Assembly (NCBI GenBank): GCA_937958105.1
Contig: CALFXJ010000013.1
Location: 123,149-187,148 of the forward strand
From: an uncultured Cellvibrio sp.
GTDB lineage: Bacteria > Pseudomonadota > Gammaproteobacteria > Pseudomonadales > Cellvibrionaceae
Direction of reading: 5' to 3'
DNA length: 64,000 nt
The notes beneath the pieces are model-generated. The model had not been told where the DNA came from, searched no databases, and saw nothing but the letters and a program-made list of their open reading frames with translations. A program made the position numbers and the translations under genes. Positions 1 to 7,996 of this stretch are shown here, one piece after another (within the stretch, counting starts at the first letter, position 1; the number at the start of each line of letters is the position of its first letter).

Positions 1-259
1 CGCTGTCAACCTGCGGGCTGTGAGTCTGGAAAGTACGCTCAACGCCTACACCGTGAGAAATCTTGCGCACGGTGAAAGCAGAGTTGAGGCCACGATTACG
101 CTTGGCAATCACAACGCCTTCAAATGCCTGCAGACGCTCACGGTTACCTTCTTTAACTTTTACTTGAACAACAACAGTATCACCGGGAGAAAATTCGGTG
201 ACTTCTTTTTTCAGTTGTTCGTTTTCCAAAGCCTGGATAATCGGGTTCTTGCTACTCAT
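1..259 (-). CDS. rplS: 50S ribosomal protein L19 (partial, 3' end outside window)
   Basis: Structural protein of the large ribosomal subunit, at the interface with the 30S subunit. The minus strand reads from ATG at 259 as MSSKNPIIQALENEQ and continues through GDTVVVQVKVKEGNRER and RNRGLNSAFTVRKIS, which is characteristic L19. The C-terminal part lies left of the window edge. It is the last visible gene of the rpsP-rimM-trmD-rplS operon, 33 nt after trmD. The start is preceded by an AGGAGC-like Shine-Dalgarno. Confidence 0.96.
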   Translation of the reverse strand, partial: MSSKNPIIQALENEQLKKEVTEFSPGDTVVVQVKVKEGNRERLQAFEGVVIAKRNRGLNSAFTVRKISHGVGVERTFQTHSPQVDS

Positions 260-292
260 TTGTATTGCTCCTAAGAGTCTGTAGCTTCACAG

Positions 293-1117
293 CTAGAGTT
301 TGTTGTCTTCGAGGTCCCGACGAAAGTCCGTCAGCAGCGCCTGCTGCTCCCCGGTTAATGTTGTTGCCTGCAATAAATCTGGCCGTTTCAGCCAGGTTCG
401 CCCCAGCGCCTGCTTAAGACGCCAGCGCCGAATCTCTTCGTGGTTACCGGACAGTAATACATCCGGCACCCGCATATCTTCATATACTTCCGGACGGGTA
501 TAGTGCGGGCAGTCCAGCAAGCCGTCCGTAAAGGAATCCTGTTCGGCCGACTGAGCGTGATTCAAAGCCCCCGGTATCAACCGGGTCACTGCATCAATCA
601 GAACCATGGCCGGCAGCTCACCGCCACTGACGACGTAATCCCCGATGGACCACTCTTCGTCCACCATCATCTGGATCAGCCGTTCATCAATACCTTCGTA
701 GCGTCCGGCAATCAAAACCATATTTGGGTAACGCGCTAACTCCGTTACCCCTTTCTGGTTCAGGGGCCGCCCCTGGGGTGAGAGATAAATAACTTTACTC
801 TCACTGCCAGCCCAGGCCTTAGCGGCTTCGATAGCGTCCCGCAAAGGCTGAATCATCATCACCATACCGGGACCGCCTCCGTAGGGGCGATCATCTACTG
901 TACTGTGACGATCCGATGTAAAGTCCCGCGGATTCCAGCAGTTGATTGAAATCAGCTGTTGCTTTACCGCTCTGGCTGTAATGCCGTGCCGGGTAATAGC
1001 ATCGAACATCTCTGGAAAAAGCGTGATGACAGCTATTTTCAGCGGAACCACCCCACCTGCGTGCTCGGTTGGATGATCCTCGGTCGAGATAGAAGGCTGC
1101 TGTTCAAGGTGCACCAC
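293..1117 (-). CDS. trmD: tRNA (guanine(37)-N1)-methyltransferase TrmD
   Basis: Methylates G37 next to the anticodon of tRNAs reading CNN codons, using S-adenosylmethionine; this prevents +1 frameshifting. It is a SPOUT (trefoil-knot) enzyme. Visible motifs are LFPEMFDAITRHGI near the N terminus, YLSPQGRPL, LIAGRYEGIDERLI and SIGDYVVSGGELPAMVLIDAV, together the AdoMet knot. The 274-residue frame starts at a GTG with a good AGAGGG ribosome site 4-5 nt upstream; this gives about 25 residues more at the N terminus than the usual TrmD, which begins just before the LFPEMF motif. The extension (acidic, His/Thr rich) is probably translated given the ribosome site. It lies 15 nt after rimM in the rpsP operon. 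Confidence 0.97.
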   Translation of the reverse strand: MVHLEQQPSISTEDHPTEHAGGVVPLKIAVITLFPEMFDAITRHGITARAVKQQLISINCWNPRDFTSDRHSTVDDRPYGGGPGMVMMIQPLRDAIEAAKAWAGSESKVIYLSPQGRPLNQKGVTELARYPNMVLIAGRYEGIDERLIQMMVDEEWSIGDYVVSGGELPAMVLIDAVTRLIPGALNHAQSAEQDSFTDGLLDCPHYTRPEVYEDMRVPDVLLSGNHEEIRRWRLKQALGRTWLKRPDLLQATTLTGEQQALLTDFRRDLEDNKL

Positions 1118-1132
1118 ACAACCCTCTGCTCA

Positions 1133-1675
1133 CTAAAACTCCGGATCCCAATCCACCTGCATTTCCCGGGTCCTTAGATCGACCCTGAGAATAAACTGAT
1201 CGGGCACATAAGGGATCAAGCGCTCGCGCTGATCAATGCTCTGGTCATCGGGCTGAACAACCAGAACGTCATTTGCACCGGTTTCCAACAGCTTGCTTAC
1301 CCGCCCCAACCGCTGGGACATACCACCATAGGTGGTGATGACCGCCAGTCCTTCCAGTTGACTCCAGTAATACTCACCTTCGTCGAGTTCCGGCAACTGG
1401 CTGCGGTCCACAGCGATATCAATTTTCGTGATCAGCATTGCCTGGTCACGATCATCGACACCTTTGATATGAGCGACAAACCCCTTGCCGTGCGGACGAG
1501 CTTCATCAACCTCGACCTGCTTAACACCGTGGGGGGTTTTCAACCACCAAGGGTTATAAGCAAATACATCTTCGGCAATCTCGGTGTAAGAGTGGATCTT
1601 CACCCAGCCTTTAACACCATAAACTGCCGTAATACGCCCAATATTGACTAAATCCAATGATTTAACATCGCTCAT
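1133..1675 (-). CDS. rimM: Ribosome maturation factor RimM
   Basis: Assembly factor that binds ribosomal protein S19 and helps mature the 3' domain of the 16S rRNA head. The N-terminal beta-barrel motif NIGRITAVYGVKGWVKIHS and the C-terminal PRC-barrel region (GEYYWSQLEGLAVIT and PYVPDQFILRVDL) are both present. ATG at 1675 gives 180 residues; an in-frame TTG at 1684 would add three residues but has no better ribosome site. It sits between rpsP and trmD, the standard order, and is co-transcribed. Confidence 0.96.
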   Translation of the reverse strand: MSDVKSLDLVNIGRITAVYGVKGWVKIHSYTEIAEDVFAYNPWWLKTPHGVKQVEVDEARPHGKGFVAHIKGVDDRDQAMLITKIDIAVDRSQLPELDEGEYYWSQLEGLAVITTYGGMSQRLGRVSKLLETGANDVLVVQPDDQSIDQRERLIPYVPDQFILRVDLRTREMQVDWDPEF

Positions 1676-1689
1676 CGGGCGCAAGCAGC

Positions 1690-1938
1690 TTAGGCAGCTT
1701 TTTTGCTGTCTTTAATCAGCTGAGCTACACGCTCGCTCATCTGGGCGCCTTGAGCCAGCCAGTGTTCGAGACGCTCAGTGTTAACACGGAGACGCTCTTC
1801 CTGACCACGAGCAACGGGGTTGAAAAAGCCCACACGCTCAATAAACCGGCCATTACGGGCGCTGCGGCTGTTGGTTACAGTCAGATGATAAAACGGACGT
1901 GCTTTGGAACCGCCACGAGACAGACGAATAGTTACCAT
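1690..1938 (-). CDS. rpsP: 30S ribosomal protein S16
   Basis: Small-subunit protein needed for 30S assembly. The start MVTIRLSRGGSKARPFYHL is the family signature, giving 82 residues, the normal size. A longer open frame extends upstream, but the AGGAAG ribosome site and homology fix the start at 1938. First gene of the rpsP-rimM-trmD-rplS operon; its promoter should lie in the gap up to 2121, where a TAGAAT-like -10 is seen near 2035 on this strand. Confidence 0.97.
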   Translation of the reverse strand: MVTIRLSRGGSKARPFYHLTVTNSRSARNGRFIERVGFFNPVARGQEERLRVNTERLEHWLAQGAQMSERVAQLIKDSKKAA

Positions 1939-2121
1939 TGAGGTCTTCTTCCTGTTAGAAAAATTCAGTACCGATCTAGGCGGTACCTTGGTTAAAAGTG
2001 TCATGGGCACGGAGTGCCACGAAAGGCGCGGTATTCTAAGGGAAAGGATCAGCTTTGTATAGCCTGGGGAACAGCCGCGGGCAACCTATCGCTGCCCGCG
2101 CCATCCGTACCTGGAAAACCG

Positions 2122-4038
2122 TCAGATCATATCGTCATAGCGGTTAATAAACGTGAGATCGATGGCCTGCTCGTAGCCCGGCAGACTGACCGAAGCATCA
2201 TCAATGGCTATCTGACTTTCGTCAATCAGTCCCTCGCCGAAGTGATAAATGGTCTGGAAGTCCCCTTTAAGCGCGGCTGCGTCGTAGGCAGCAGCTCTGG
2301 CGCGAACATCTTCGCGCCGACGCAGGTACGTCTCCATCTGTTCCGCCCCATAGCGACGGGCCAGCATCTTCTCCACCACCTGAGGTGCTATAACGCCCGC
2401 TGTCGCATTGTTGCCCCCAAACCCTTTGGAGTTCAGGAATATCACATCAAAGGGGGTTTCCCTCTTCATGTCTTTCAATGGAAACTGCAATCGTTCAGAG
2501 AAGACGTCTTCTGCAACCTTATCAATGGTTTTAATACCTGGGACTATGCCGTACTTGAAAATCCCCAGCGATACAATCAGCTGCTCACCACTGGCTGGCG
2601 ACAAGGAGTGCCCCACATAGGCCTTCACCGCCGAAACAGGCCATTGCTCAATATTAAATACCCTCGCCACCTGATCAAAAATCTGTGATTCCGTTATGCG
2701 GTTTTGCGGGGTACTGGAACCATGGGCCTGCACCATAGAGCGCTGCTGGATCGCCTCATCCCCCAGGATAGCTCGTGCAGCTGCAACGGCTTTTGCCATG
2801 GTGATGTAGTTACCCGGCCCAGGCGCTGAGATAGACTTTTTGAACCCATCCGCATTAATAAAGACGTCGCTGACGGCGCCATGGATATCAGCACCTAACT
2901 CCAGCGCCAGGGCATCGTCCATCAGGACAACATATTGGCTGGCTTCAGCAATGGTAAAGCCGCAGTTCTCACCAAAAGGCCGGCTCGTACGGCGGGGGTC
3001 TGTTGTTTCGGAGCCGTCCAGCTTTTTCAGCTTATCTTCACTGGCCAGTGCACCCATGGTGGCGTAGCCATCAATAATTTCCGGCGTGATGGGCGCCTCG
3101 GCGTTACCCACAACCGCAACCCGACACTTGCCGCTGGATATATCTTCAACAGCAGCACGCAAGTTGTATAAGAAAGAGGCGCAGGCACCAGCTATCGCTC
3201 CCGTGTGCCCCACACTGCCAAGAATATAAGCATTAACAAAATCAGCGGGCATACTGCTTAAACCCAGCGGACATTGTTTGGTGCTTACCCGACTCCCCTT
3301 CAGACGCGACTGCAACAAACCACCAAAGCCATTGTCGTCCATCTGGCTCATGACGTTGCTGGCATAAACACCTATCTCATCCGGTTTAACGGCATTGGCA
3401 ATGCTGGACCATTCAACCCCTATGGAGCGCACCGCATCAGAGGCGCCAACCACAGCCAGCTGCAAAGCACGGGGATGGAAATGAGAGTTATAAAGCGAGC
3501 CGGGATTGAATCCACGAGGCAATTGGCCCGCAGACTTAACCGGCATATCCCGATAGCTATCAAGCTTAACCGTCAGATTGTCGGCTACAGCCACTCTTAC
3601 ACGACCGGATTCCAACTCCTCCACCGTCCAGGTATCAGGAACCGGCTCTGGCAGGTCTCGACGGTTCATTTCAAATACCAGCGGCCCGCTATCCGGATTC
3701 AAAATCGCGCTTTTCTGCCAATGGGCCGCATCTACGTCGAAGAAAGTCCGTTCAATTCGACGGATCAACGTACCATCCATCACCGCGGAGCCAAACTCAG
3801 CTTCGATTTCGCCCAGAGTTAAAGGCTGGTCATTTTCTATCCGGATATATTGCCCGTCGCTTATTCCCACCAAACCCATCATCACCGCCAGACCAGCAAT
3901 TGTTTCCTGACGATCCTTCTCAGGCAGGCTCTCAATAACCATTCGCCTATAGGCGTGATGCGCCGAAGCCCGGCCGGCAGCATTGAAACCGCCGAAGCCA
4001 ACAATGACAGGTAGACGTGAAGGGGATGCAAGGGGCAT
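2122..4038 (-). CDS. fabY: Beta-ketoacyl-ACP synthase, FabY family
   Basis: Condensing enzyme expected to start fatty acid synthesis by joining acetyl-CoA to malonyl-ACP, the role shown for Pseudomonas aeruginosa FabY (PA5174). The 638-residue length matches FabY rather than FabB/FabF (about 410). The N terminus RLPVIVGFGGFNAAGRAS and REDV-rich C terminus fit this subgroup. The thiolase-fold catalytic triad is visible: Cys in GACASFLYNL, His in QAHGSSTPQNRITE and His in YVGHSLSPASGEQ. Ribosome site TTGGAG lies 8 nt upstream of ATG. It is divergent from an AraC-type regulator, which may control it. Known: family function. Inferred: that it is the main initiating synthase here. Confidence 0.93.
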   Translation of the reverse strand: MPLASPSRLPVIVGFGGFNAAGRASAHHAYRRMVIESLPEKDRQETIAGLAVMMGLVGISDGQYIRIENDQPLTLGEIEAEFGSAVMDGTLIRRIERTFFDVDAAHWQKSAILNPDSGPLVFEMNRRDLPEPVPDTWTVEELESGRVRVAVADNLTVKLDSYRDMPVKSAGQLPRGFNPGSLYNSHFHPRALQLAVVGASDAVRSIGVEWSSIANAVKPDEIGVYASNVMSQMDDNGFGGLLQSRLKGSRVSTKQCPLGLSSMPADFVNAYILGSVGHTGAIAGACASFLYNLRAAVEDISSGKCRVAVVGNAEAPITPEIIDGYATMGALASEDKLKKLDGSETTDPRRTSRPFGENCGFTIAEASQYVVLMDDALALELGADIHGAVSDVFINADGFKKSISAPGPGNYITMAKAVAAARAILGDEAIQQRSMVQAHGSSTPQNRITESQIFDQVARVFNIEQWPVSAVKAYVGHSLSPASGEQLIVSLGIFKYGIVPGIKTIDKVAEDVFSERLQFPLKDMKRETPFDVIFLNSKGFGGNNATAGVIAPQVVEKMLARRYGAEQMETYLRRREDVRARAAAYDAAALKGDFQTIYHFGEGLIDESQIAIDDASVSLPGYEQAIDLTFINRYDDMI

Positions 4039-4122
4039 ATAGAAAACTCCAATACTGCAATCATGTGAGTGCCAGAATGGAGCAAAGTGTATTTACTATG
4101 GGGATCAAGTGTTATTGTTGAT

Positions 4123-4151
4123 TTGGCCAATATCTAAGATAATTCGGCCAA
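4123..4151. promoter_or_regulatory. Nested inverted repeat between fabY and the divergent AraC-type regulator
   Basis: TTGGCC (4123-4128) and GGCCAA (4146-4151) form outer arms, with TATCT/AGATA (4131-4141) inside. The element sits just upstream of the AraC-type gene start and within the fabY upstream region, so it could be an operator for this divergent pair. No binding data; AraC proteins often prefer direct repeats, so the protein that binds is unknown. Confidence 0.4.
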
Positions 4152-4168
4152 CAAAGGAGACGCGCAGC

Positions 4169-5188
4169 ATGAGCCCCCCTAGCAGCCATACAACTAAGAT
4201 CACCTTCTTCCTGTGCGAAAACATGCTGGCGACCAGTAGCACCTTGCCGATGGAAATGCTGTTAGCAGCGGAAAGTGCGGCCCACCGCGGAAGAAAGTCA
4301 CTCGCCCCCCACCTTAAGCTGCGCACCGCTGCAGTACATGCTGAGCCCGTCGTCACACGCTCTGGATTCGCCTGGCGCCCCGACTGTGCCCTGGAAGATG
4401 CCACTGATAATGACATCATTTACCTGCCCGGCCTATGGCGTAACCCTCGGCCGCTTATAAGACGAAACGGCTACCTGCTTGAATGGTTACGCGATCAATA
4501 TCAAAACGGAGCCTTGATCAGCGCAGTGGGCACGGGATGCTGTTTTCTGGCGGAAGCGGGTTTATTAGATGGAAAGCCAGCGACTACTCATTGGCATTAT
4601 TTTGACCAATTTCATCGTGACTACCCGGCAGTGGATTTGAAGCGGCAATATTTCATTACTCAGGCCGGTAATCTTTATTGCTCAGCAAGCGTCAATTCAC
4701 TGGCAGACCTGACGGTTCATTTTATTCACCGTTTAATGGGCAAAGCGATCGCAAGCCACGTAGAACGCCATTTTTCTCACGAAATCCGACGTTCCTACGA
4801 GAGCAGTGGCTACTTCGAACAGGATCACAGCCGCCACCCCGATGAAGATATTGTGCAGGTCCAAATCTGGCTGCAGGATAACTACCACCGGAACATTTCT
4901 TTTGAGCAGGTTGCCGAACGGTTTGGTTTAAGCGTACGAACGTTAAATCGCCGTTTCAAAATAGCGACGGGCCAGACGCCTTTACAACACCTGCAGGAAA
5001 TTCGCATCCACACTGCACGTGATTTATTAAAAACCAGTAATCTTTCAATTAACGAAATTGCAGAAAAGGTGGGATACCAGGATGCGGGATATTTTACGAT
5101 ACTCTTTAAAAAACAATTGGCCACCACACCTAAAGAGTATCGCGCAACCGTGCGAGCCAAATTATTCAGCAGCGATCAACGATCTTAA
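4169..5188 (+). CDS. GlxA/FtrA-like AraC family transcriptional regulator (DJ-1/PfpI sensor domain)
   Basis: Transcription factor with an N-terminal DJ-1/PfpI-like (class I glutamine amidotransferase-fold) domain (about residues 8-180; ISAVGTGCCFLAEAGLLDG is the nucleophile-elbow region) and a C-terminal AraC double helix-turn-helix (about 225-330; ISFEQVAERFGLSVRTLNRR and LSINEIAEKVGYQDAGYFTI). ATG at 4169 has GGAG 11 nt upstream and gives 339 residues; an upstream in-frame ATG at 4109 lacks such a site. It is divergent from fabY and ends at a strong terminator. The effector is unknown; regulation of fabY is an inference from position only. Confidence 0.9.
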   Translation: MSPPSSHTTKITFFLCENMLATSSTLPMEMLLAAESAAHRGRKSLAPHLKLRTAAVHAEPVVTRSGFAWRPDCALEDATDNDIIYLPGLWRNPRPLIRRNGYLLEWLRDQYQNGALISAVGTGCCFLAEAGLLDGKPATTHWHYFDQFHRDYPAVDLKRQYFITQAGNLYCSASVNSLADLTVHFIHRLMGKAIASHVERHFSHEIRRSYESSGYFEQDHSRHPDEDIVQVQIWLQDNYHRNISFEQVAERFGLSVRTLNRRFKIATGQTPLQHLQEIRIHTARDLLKTSNLSINEIAEKVGYQDAGYFTILFKKQLATTPKEYRATVRAKLFSSDQRS

Positions 5189-5189
5189 A

Positions 5190-5217
5190 AAAAATCGGGC
5201 CCTGCGGCCCGATTTTT
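5190..5217. terminator. Bidirectional rho-independent terminator
   Basis: Perfect stem AAAATCGGGCC / GGCCCGATTTT with a CTGC-type loop and A/T tracts on both sides. It serves the AraC-type gene on the plus strand and ibpA on the minus strand. Confidence 0.92.
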
Positions 5218-5236
5218 GATTCACTTACTGAACGTA

Positions 5237-5710
5237 TTAAGCGGCAGAATCTGCGCGTGTTTCCGCGGTCAATTTTTCCTGGGGTTTGCCAGCATTAATC
5301 TGGATGGTACGAGGCTTCATTGCTTCAGGAATTTCTCGCTGCAAATCAATGTGCAATAAACCATTTTCTATTGTCGCTGACTTGACCTGCACATGATCCG
5401 CAAGTTGAAAGCGCCGTTCAAAACTGCGCGCAGCTATACCCTGGTGCAAATAAGTGCGTGGCTGTTCATCAGCCTGCTTACTGGCGGAGATAGTAAGATT
5501 GTTCTGATTAACTTCAATGTTAAGTTCATCCCGGTCAAAACCTGCAACCGCCATGGTAATGCGGTACTGGTCTTCACCGGTTAATTCAATGTTGTACGGT
5601 GGGTAACTCGGATGCGTCTGCTCGGCACGACTCAGGTTGTCGAGCAACGTGGCCATACGATCGAAACCAATGGCGGAGCGGTAAAGTGGAGAAAAATCAA
5701 AATTACGCAT
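5237..5710 (-). CDS. ibpA: Small heat shock protein IbpA (Hsp20/alpha-crystallin)
   Basis: Cytoplasmic ATP-independent holdase that binds unfolding proteins and passes them to DnaK/ClpB. The start MRNFDFSPLYRSAIGFDRM is nearly identical to the start of enterobacterial IbpA. The alpha-crystallin domain covers about residues 35-130, with NIELTGEDQYRITMAVAGF, and the C-terminal IXI-like anchor follows (RTIQIN). The open frame extends upstream, but ATG at 5710 has a GAGGAT ribosome site and the family start, giving 157 residues. Upstream are a sigma-32-like promoter and a hairpin-rich leader (see separate entries), so it should be induced by heat at both transcription and translation. Confidence 0.96.
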   Translation of the reverse strand: MRNFDFSPLYRSAIGFDRMATLLDNLSRAEQTHPSYPPYNIELTGEDQYRITMAVAGFDRDELNIEVNQNNLTISASKQADEQPRTYLHQGIAARSFERRFQLADHVQVKSATIENGLLHIDLQREIPEAMKPRTIQINAGKPQEKLTAETRADSAA

Positions 5711-5797
5711 GCATATATCCTCATAGGAGCAATATAAAATTCGACTTATCAACAGATCAAGTCATGGAAAATTGCAGTCCTCGTAGAGCGACTGCAA
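5711..5797 (-). promoter_or_regulatory. Candidate ROSE-like RNA thermometer in the ibpA leader
   Basis: The predicted 5' leader (about 86 nt) can form three hairpins: a perfect 8-bp stem TTGCAGTC/GACTGCAA at 5797-5772, with CTC/GAG pairing inside its loop; a weaker GACTT/AAGTC stem; and a ribosome-site hairpin in which TCCT pairs with AGGA of the Shine-Dalgarno. A TTGCT motif lies opposite the AGGA, as in ROSE elements, which block small heat shock gene translation at low temperature. The architecture is read directly; thermosensor function is inferred. Confidence 0.62.
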
Positions 5798-5802
5798 GGA
5801 TT

Positions 5803-5830
5803 AGATAAGGCTGGAAAAACAGCTTTCAAG
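5803..5830 (-). promoter_or_regulatory. Sigma-32-type heat shock promoter of ibpA
   Basis: Minus strand shows CTTGAAA (5830-5824), a perfect match to the RpoH -35 element, then a 13-nt spacer and CCTTATCT (5810-5803), a 6-of-8 match to the -10 consensus CCCCATNT. The expected start site near 5796 falls exactly at the first leader hairpin. Confidence 0.72.
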
Positions 5831-6155
5831 TCTGAGGAATAAAAAATTTAATTGGGATACATAAAGCCTGACAAACCCCATTAGGAGAAATCTATTACAG
5901 AAGGGAACCCCAGCCAGCACGGGCTATTACCATTGCTGCAAACATCATCAACAAGGGCTAAAGCTTCAATTCCGGCGTTTTCATACGAAAATGTTCTTAT
6001 GAAAAGCGGCTACTTTATCTTGATATTTTCTAAAGAAGTATCAATATAAGTACTGGGAGCTTCGAAAATCCGTCGATTTAGATCCCGTAGCGGATCTAGG
6101 TACTCCAGGGTTATTGGCGAGCTCCTACTCATCGCACCGCTAAGGAGGTTAACGA
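5831..6155. other. Intergenic region between ibpA promoter and the HPF/RaiA gene
   Basis: About 325 bp without a supported gene. Its right part (6050-6130) holds a small inverted repeat GATCC/GGATC (6080-6095) and likely the promoter of the HPF/RaiA gene. The left part is AT-rich with nothing recognisable. Confidence 0.5.
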
Positions 6156-6479
6156 ATGAAACCTGTAGTCGATGTCATTTATCGTGATCTGGATTCATCT
6201 GCTGCACTTAACGAAGTCATCTCCAAAAAGGCTGAAAAGCTCCACCGCTTTACCGATCAAATCATCCACAGCCGGGTAGTTCTCGACACACCCCATAACC
6301 ACAAGCACAAAGGCAAGCAGTATCGAGCGTCGATTGAACTCGACGTGAAAGGTGGTTCTGTGGCTGTAGCGCGGGATGACGAATCCATTCATGTAGCAGT
6401 ACGTGATGCCTTTTTAACGGCCGAGCGCAAGATCAAACAGTTGAATGCGAAAACGCGGGATACAAGACAAACTCATTAA
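6156..6479 (+). CDS. HPF/RaiA-family ribosome-associated protein
   Basis: Short ribosome hibernation-factor family member (107 residues, S30AE fold), expected to bind the decoding centre of the 30S subunit in stress or stationary phase. Features are the beta-alpha-beta core beginning KPVVDVIYRDLDSS, the central SRVVLDTPHNHKHKGKQYRA strand pair and the C-terminal helix VAVRDAFLTAERKIKQL. The histidine/lysine-rich PHNHKHKGKQY segment marks a subgroup distinct from E. coli Hpf. There is no C-terminal dimerisation domain, so it is a short form. A very strong TAAGGAGG ribosome site precedes the ATG. It is not beside rpoN, where hpf often lies; its place next to a heat shock gene hints at stress use. 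Confidence 0.88.
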   Translation: MKPVVDVIYRDLDSSAALNEVISKKAEKLHRFTDQIIHSRVVLDTPHNHKHKGKQYRASIELDVKGGSVAVARDDESIHVAVRDAFLTAERKIKQLNAKTRDTRQTH

Positions 6480-6510
6480 ATATTGTTAATTCACTTTCCA
6501 ATTTCCAATA

Positions 6511-6538
6511 AAAAAGCCGGACATTAGTCCGGCTTTTT
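6511..6538. terminator. Bidirectional rho-independent terminator
   Basis: Perfect 12-bp stem AAAAAGCCGGAC/GTCCGGCTTTTT with ATTA loop, between the converging HPF/RaiA gene and sapC-like gene. Confidence 0.93.
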
Positions 6539-6559
6539 TATATGCACATAAACCTTAGC

Positions 6560-7306
6560 TTATGCTTTTTCCGTCAATTGCCCTGACATACGGCTGATTA
6601 GATCATTCAGGTTAGACAATGACTGCATATGGCTATAGATGAGTTCCAGACCATCTTTCTTGAACAGATCAAGGGCATCAGCATCGCTGATTTTCTTCAA
6701 TTTTTCGCGCTTCACCACATAGAAACCAGTCAGGTTCATATTGGCCGCCGGATTTTCCTTGAACGTGATAGTCGCCTGCATTGGCTCCAGCAGATCCAGC
6801 TCATGCAACTTCTTGCAGAATGCTTTGGTCATCTCTGCGCGGTATTGATAATCCTTGAGGAACTCCACCACCTCTTTAAGATGAGGTGATTGTTCACCAT
6901 TCTCTTCAAACAAACGCTTACCCTGGCTGCCGTCTGGAATACAGGCCTTGCTGGCTTCGTCGATACACAGGGTTAAGGTTTCTGCGTCTTTTGCTCCTGC
7001 CAACACGAAAGGATAACGACGGATAAACGCGGGAATATAACGCGCAGAGAATCTGCCATTATCATCGATAAATAAATTCTGTCCTTCTTTCAGCCCCATT
7101 ACAGCCAGTGGAAGGTACTCACCTTCTGTTGCGGTTGCGGAGAAGATAATCGGATATTCACCCGCGGCGAAAGGAATTTCAGTTGCCAGCAGTGGAGAAG
7201 AATTCAGATGAGCGGCAAAGTCATAGCTGGACACATTAACCGCCCAGGTACGGTGTTTGTCAGATAGTGGCTGAATGTTTTCGTAAATCATTAATTGTTT
7301 TGACAC
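6560..7306 (-). CDS. SapC family protein
   Basis: 248-residue protein of the SapC family (named after a Campylobacter S-layer-associated gene; biochemical role unsettled). Visible family features: the segment FAAGEYPIIFSATATEGEYL, the central FIRRYPFVLAG and the LTGFYVVKREKL near the C terminus. In Cellvibrio and Caulobacter relatives, SapC genes often accompany TonB receptors for polysaccharides, but here the neighbours are tRNA-Pro and an HPF-type gene. The start is GTG at 7306 with an AGAGGT ribosome site; no signal peptide is seen. Function cannot be stated beyond the family name. Confidence 0.85.
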   Translation of the reverse strand: MSKQLMIYENIQPLSDKHRTWAVNVSSYDFAAHLNSSPLLATEIPFAAGEYPIIFSATATEGEYLPLAVMGLKEGQNLFIDDNGRFSARYIPAFIRRYPFVLAGAKDAETLTLCIDEASKACIPDGSQGKRLFEENGEQSPHLKEVVEFLKDYQYRAEMTKAFCKKLHELDLLEPMQATITFKENPAANMNLTGFYVVKREKLKKISDADALDLFKKDGLELIYSHMQSLSNLNDLISRMSGQLTEKA

Positions 7307-7454
7307 AAGTCTACCTCTTGTTATTTTAAAGATCGCACCGGGGCGGCACTAAAGGTCTACATAGTAGCACTTTGATTGGATTGTGCCAGTAGCGAAAAAG
7401 CAGAGGAGAATTAAAAAATTTTAGATAATCAATGGGAGGAAAAGCGAAAAGAAA

Positions 7455-7531
7455 TGGTCGGAACGGCGGGATTTGAACCCACGACCCCCACACCCCCAGT
7501 ATGGTGCGCTACCTGGCTGCGCTACGCTCCG
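7455..7531 (-). tRNA. tRNA-Pro (anticodon GGG)
   Basis: 77-nt cloverleaf on the minus strand: acceptor CGGAGCG/CGTTCCG, D-arm with GCGCAGCCAGGTAGCGC, anticodon stem CCATA/TGTGG with loop CTGGGGG (anticodon GGG, reads CCC/CCU), T-arm GTGGG TTCAAAT CCCGC, and encoded A-CCA at the 3' end. It lies downstream of the ihfA-merR pair, its usual place in pseudomonad-like genomes. No integrase or att duplication is seen next to it. Confidence 0.96.
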
Positions 7532-7636
7532 ACAAGACATCAAAACCTGATGATGCAACAGCGACGTGAATCACTGCTGCGAGGGACCGGCATAATACCG
7601 CAATTTATTGAGATTGCAACTGCAATGACGTTGAAA

Positions 7637-7996
7637 TTATCTGGCTTTCAATACATCCAGTAACTGCTCCAACTCCACAATCATCTGCGAAACCAAATGT
7701 GTGAATTGGGTGGAATCACCAGGTTGCGAGTCGTTGCTCATCTGCAAACGGGCGCCACCGATTGTAAAACCCTGATCGTAAAGCAGTGTGCGGATCTGGC
7801 GGATTGTCAATACATCCTGTCGCTGATAATAACGGCGATTACCACGCCGCTTAACAGGCTTCAGCTGGGGAAACTCCTGTTCCCAATAACGCAGCACATG
7901 AGGCTTTACAGCGCATAACTCACTGACTTCCCCAATGGTAAAGTAGCGCTTGCCGGGAATAACCGGCAGTTCGTCGTTATGACTTGGTTCCAGCAT
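7637..7996 (-). CDS. MerR family transcriptional regulator
   Basis: 119-residue MerR-type regulator. The N-terminal winged helix-turn-helix is clear: KRYFTIGEVSELCAVKPHVL then RYWEQEFPQLKPVKRRGNRR, followed by QDVLTIRQIRTLLYDQGFTI. The C-terminal helix (FTHLVSQMIVELEQLLDVL) should form the dimer coiled coil; there are no metal-binding cysteines as in heavy-metal MerR proteins. It overlaps the end of ihfA by 20 nt, so the two are translationally coupled; this ihfA-merR-tRNA-Pro order is widely conserved. The regulon is unknown. Confidence 0.93.
   Translation of the reverse strand: MLEPSHNDELPVIPGKRYFTIGEVSELCAVKPHVLRYWEQEFPQLKPVKRRGNRRYYQRQDVLTIRQIRTLLYDQGFTIGGARLQMSNDSQPGDSTQFTHLVSQMIVELEQLLDVLKAR

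Noticed and set aside
2014..2688. 224-residue plus-strand frame over fabY
   Set aside because: Lies opposite a well-supported conserved enzyme, with low-complexity, unmatched product.
7455..7531. tRNA-Pro as an integration site for a mobile element
   Set aside because: No integrase, no duplicated tRNA end and conserved synteny on both sides.
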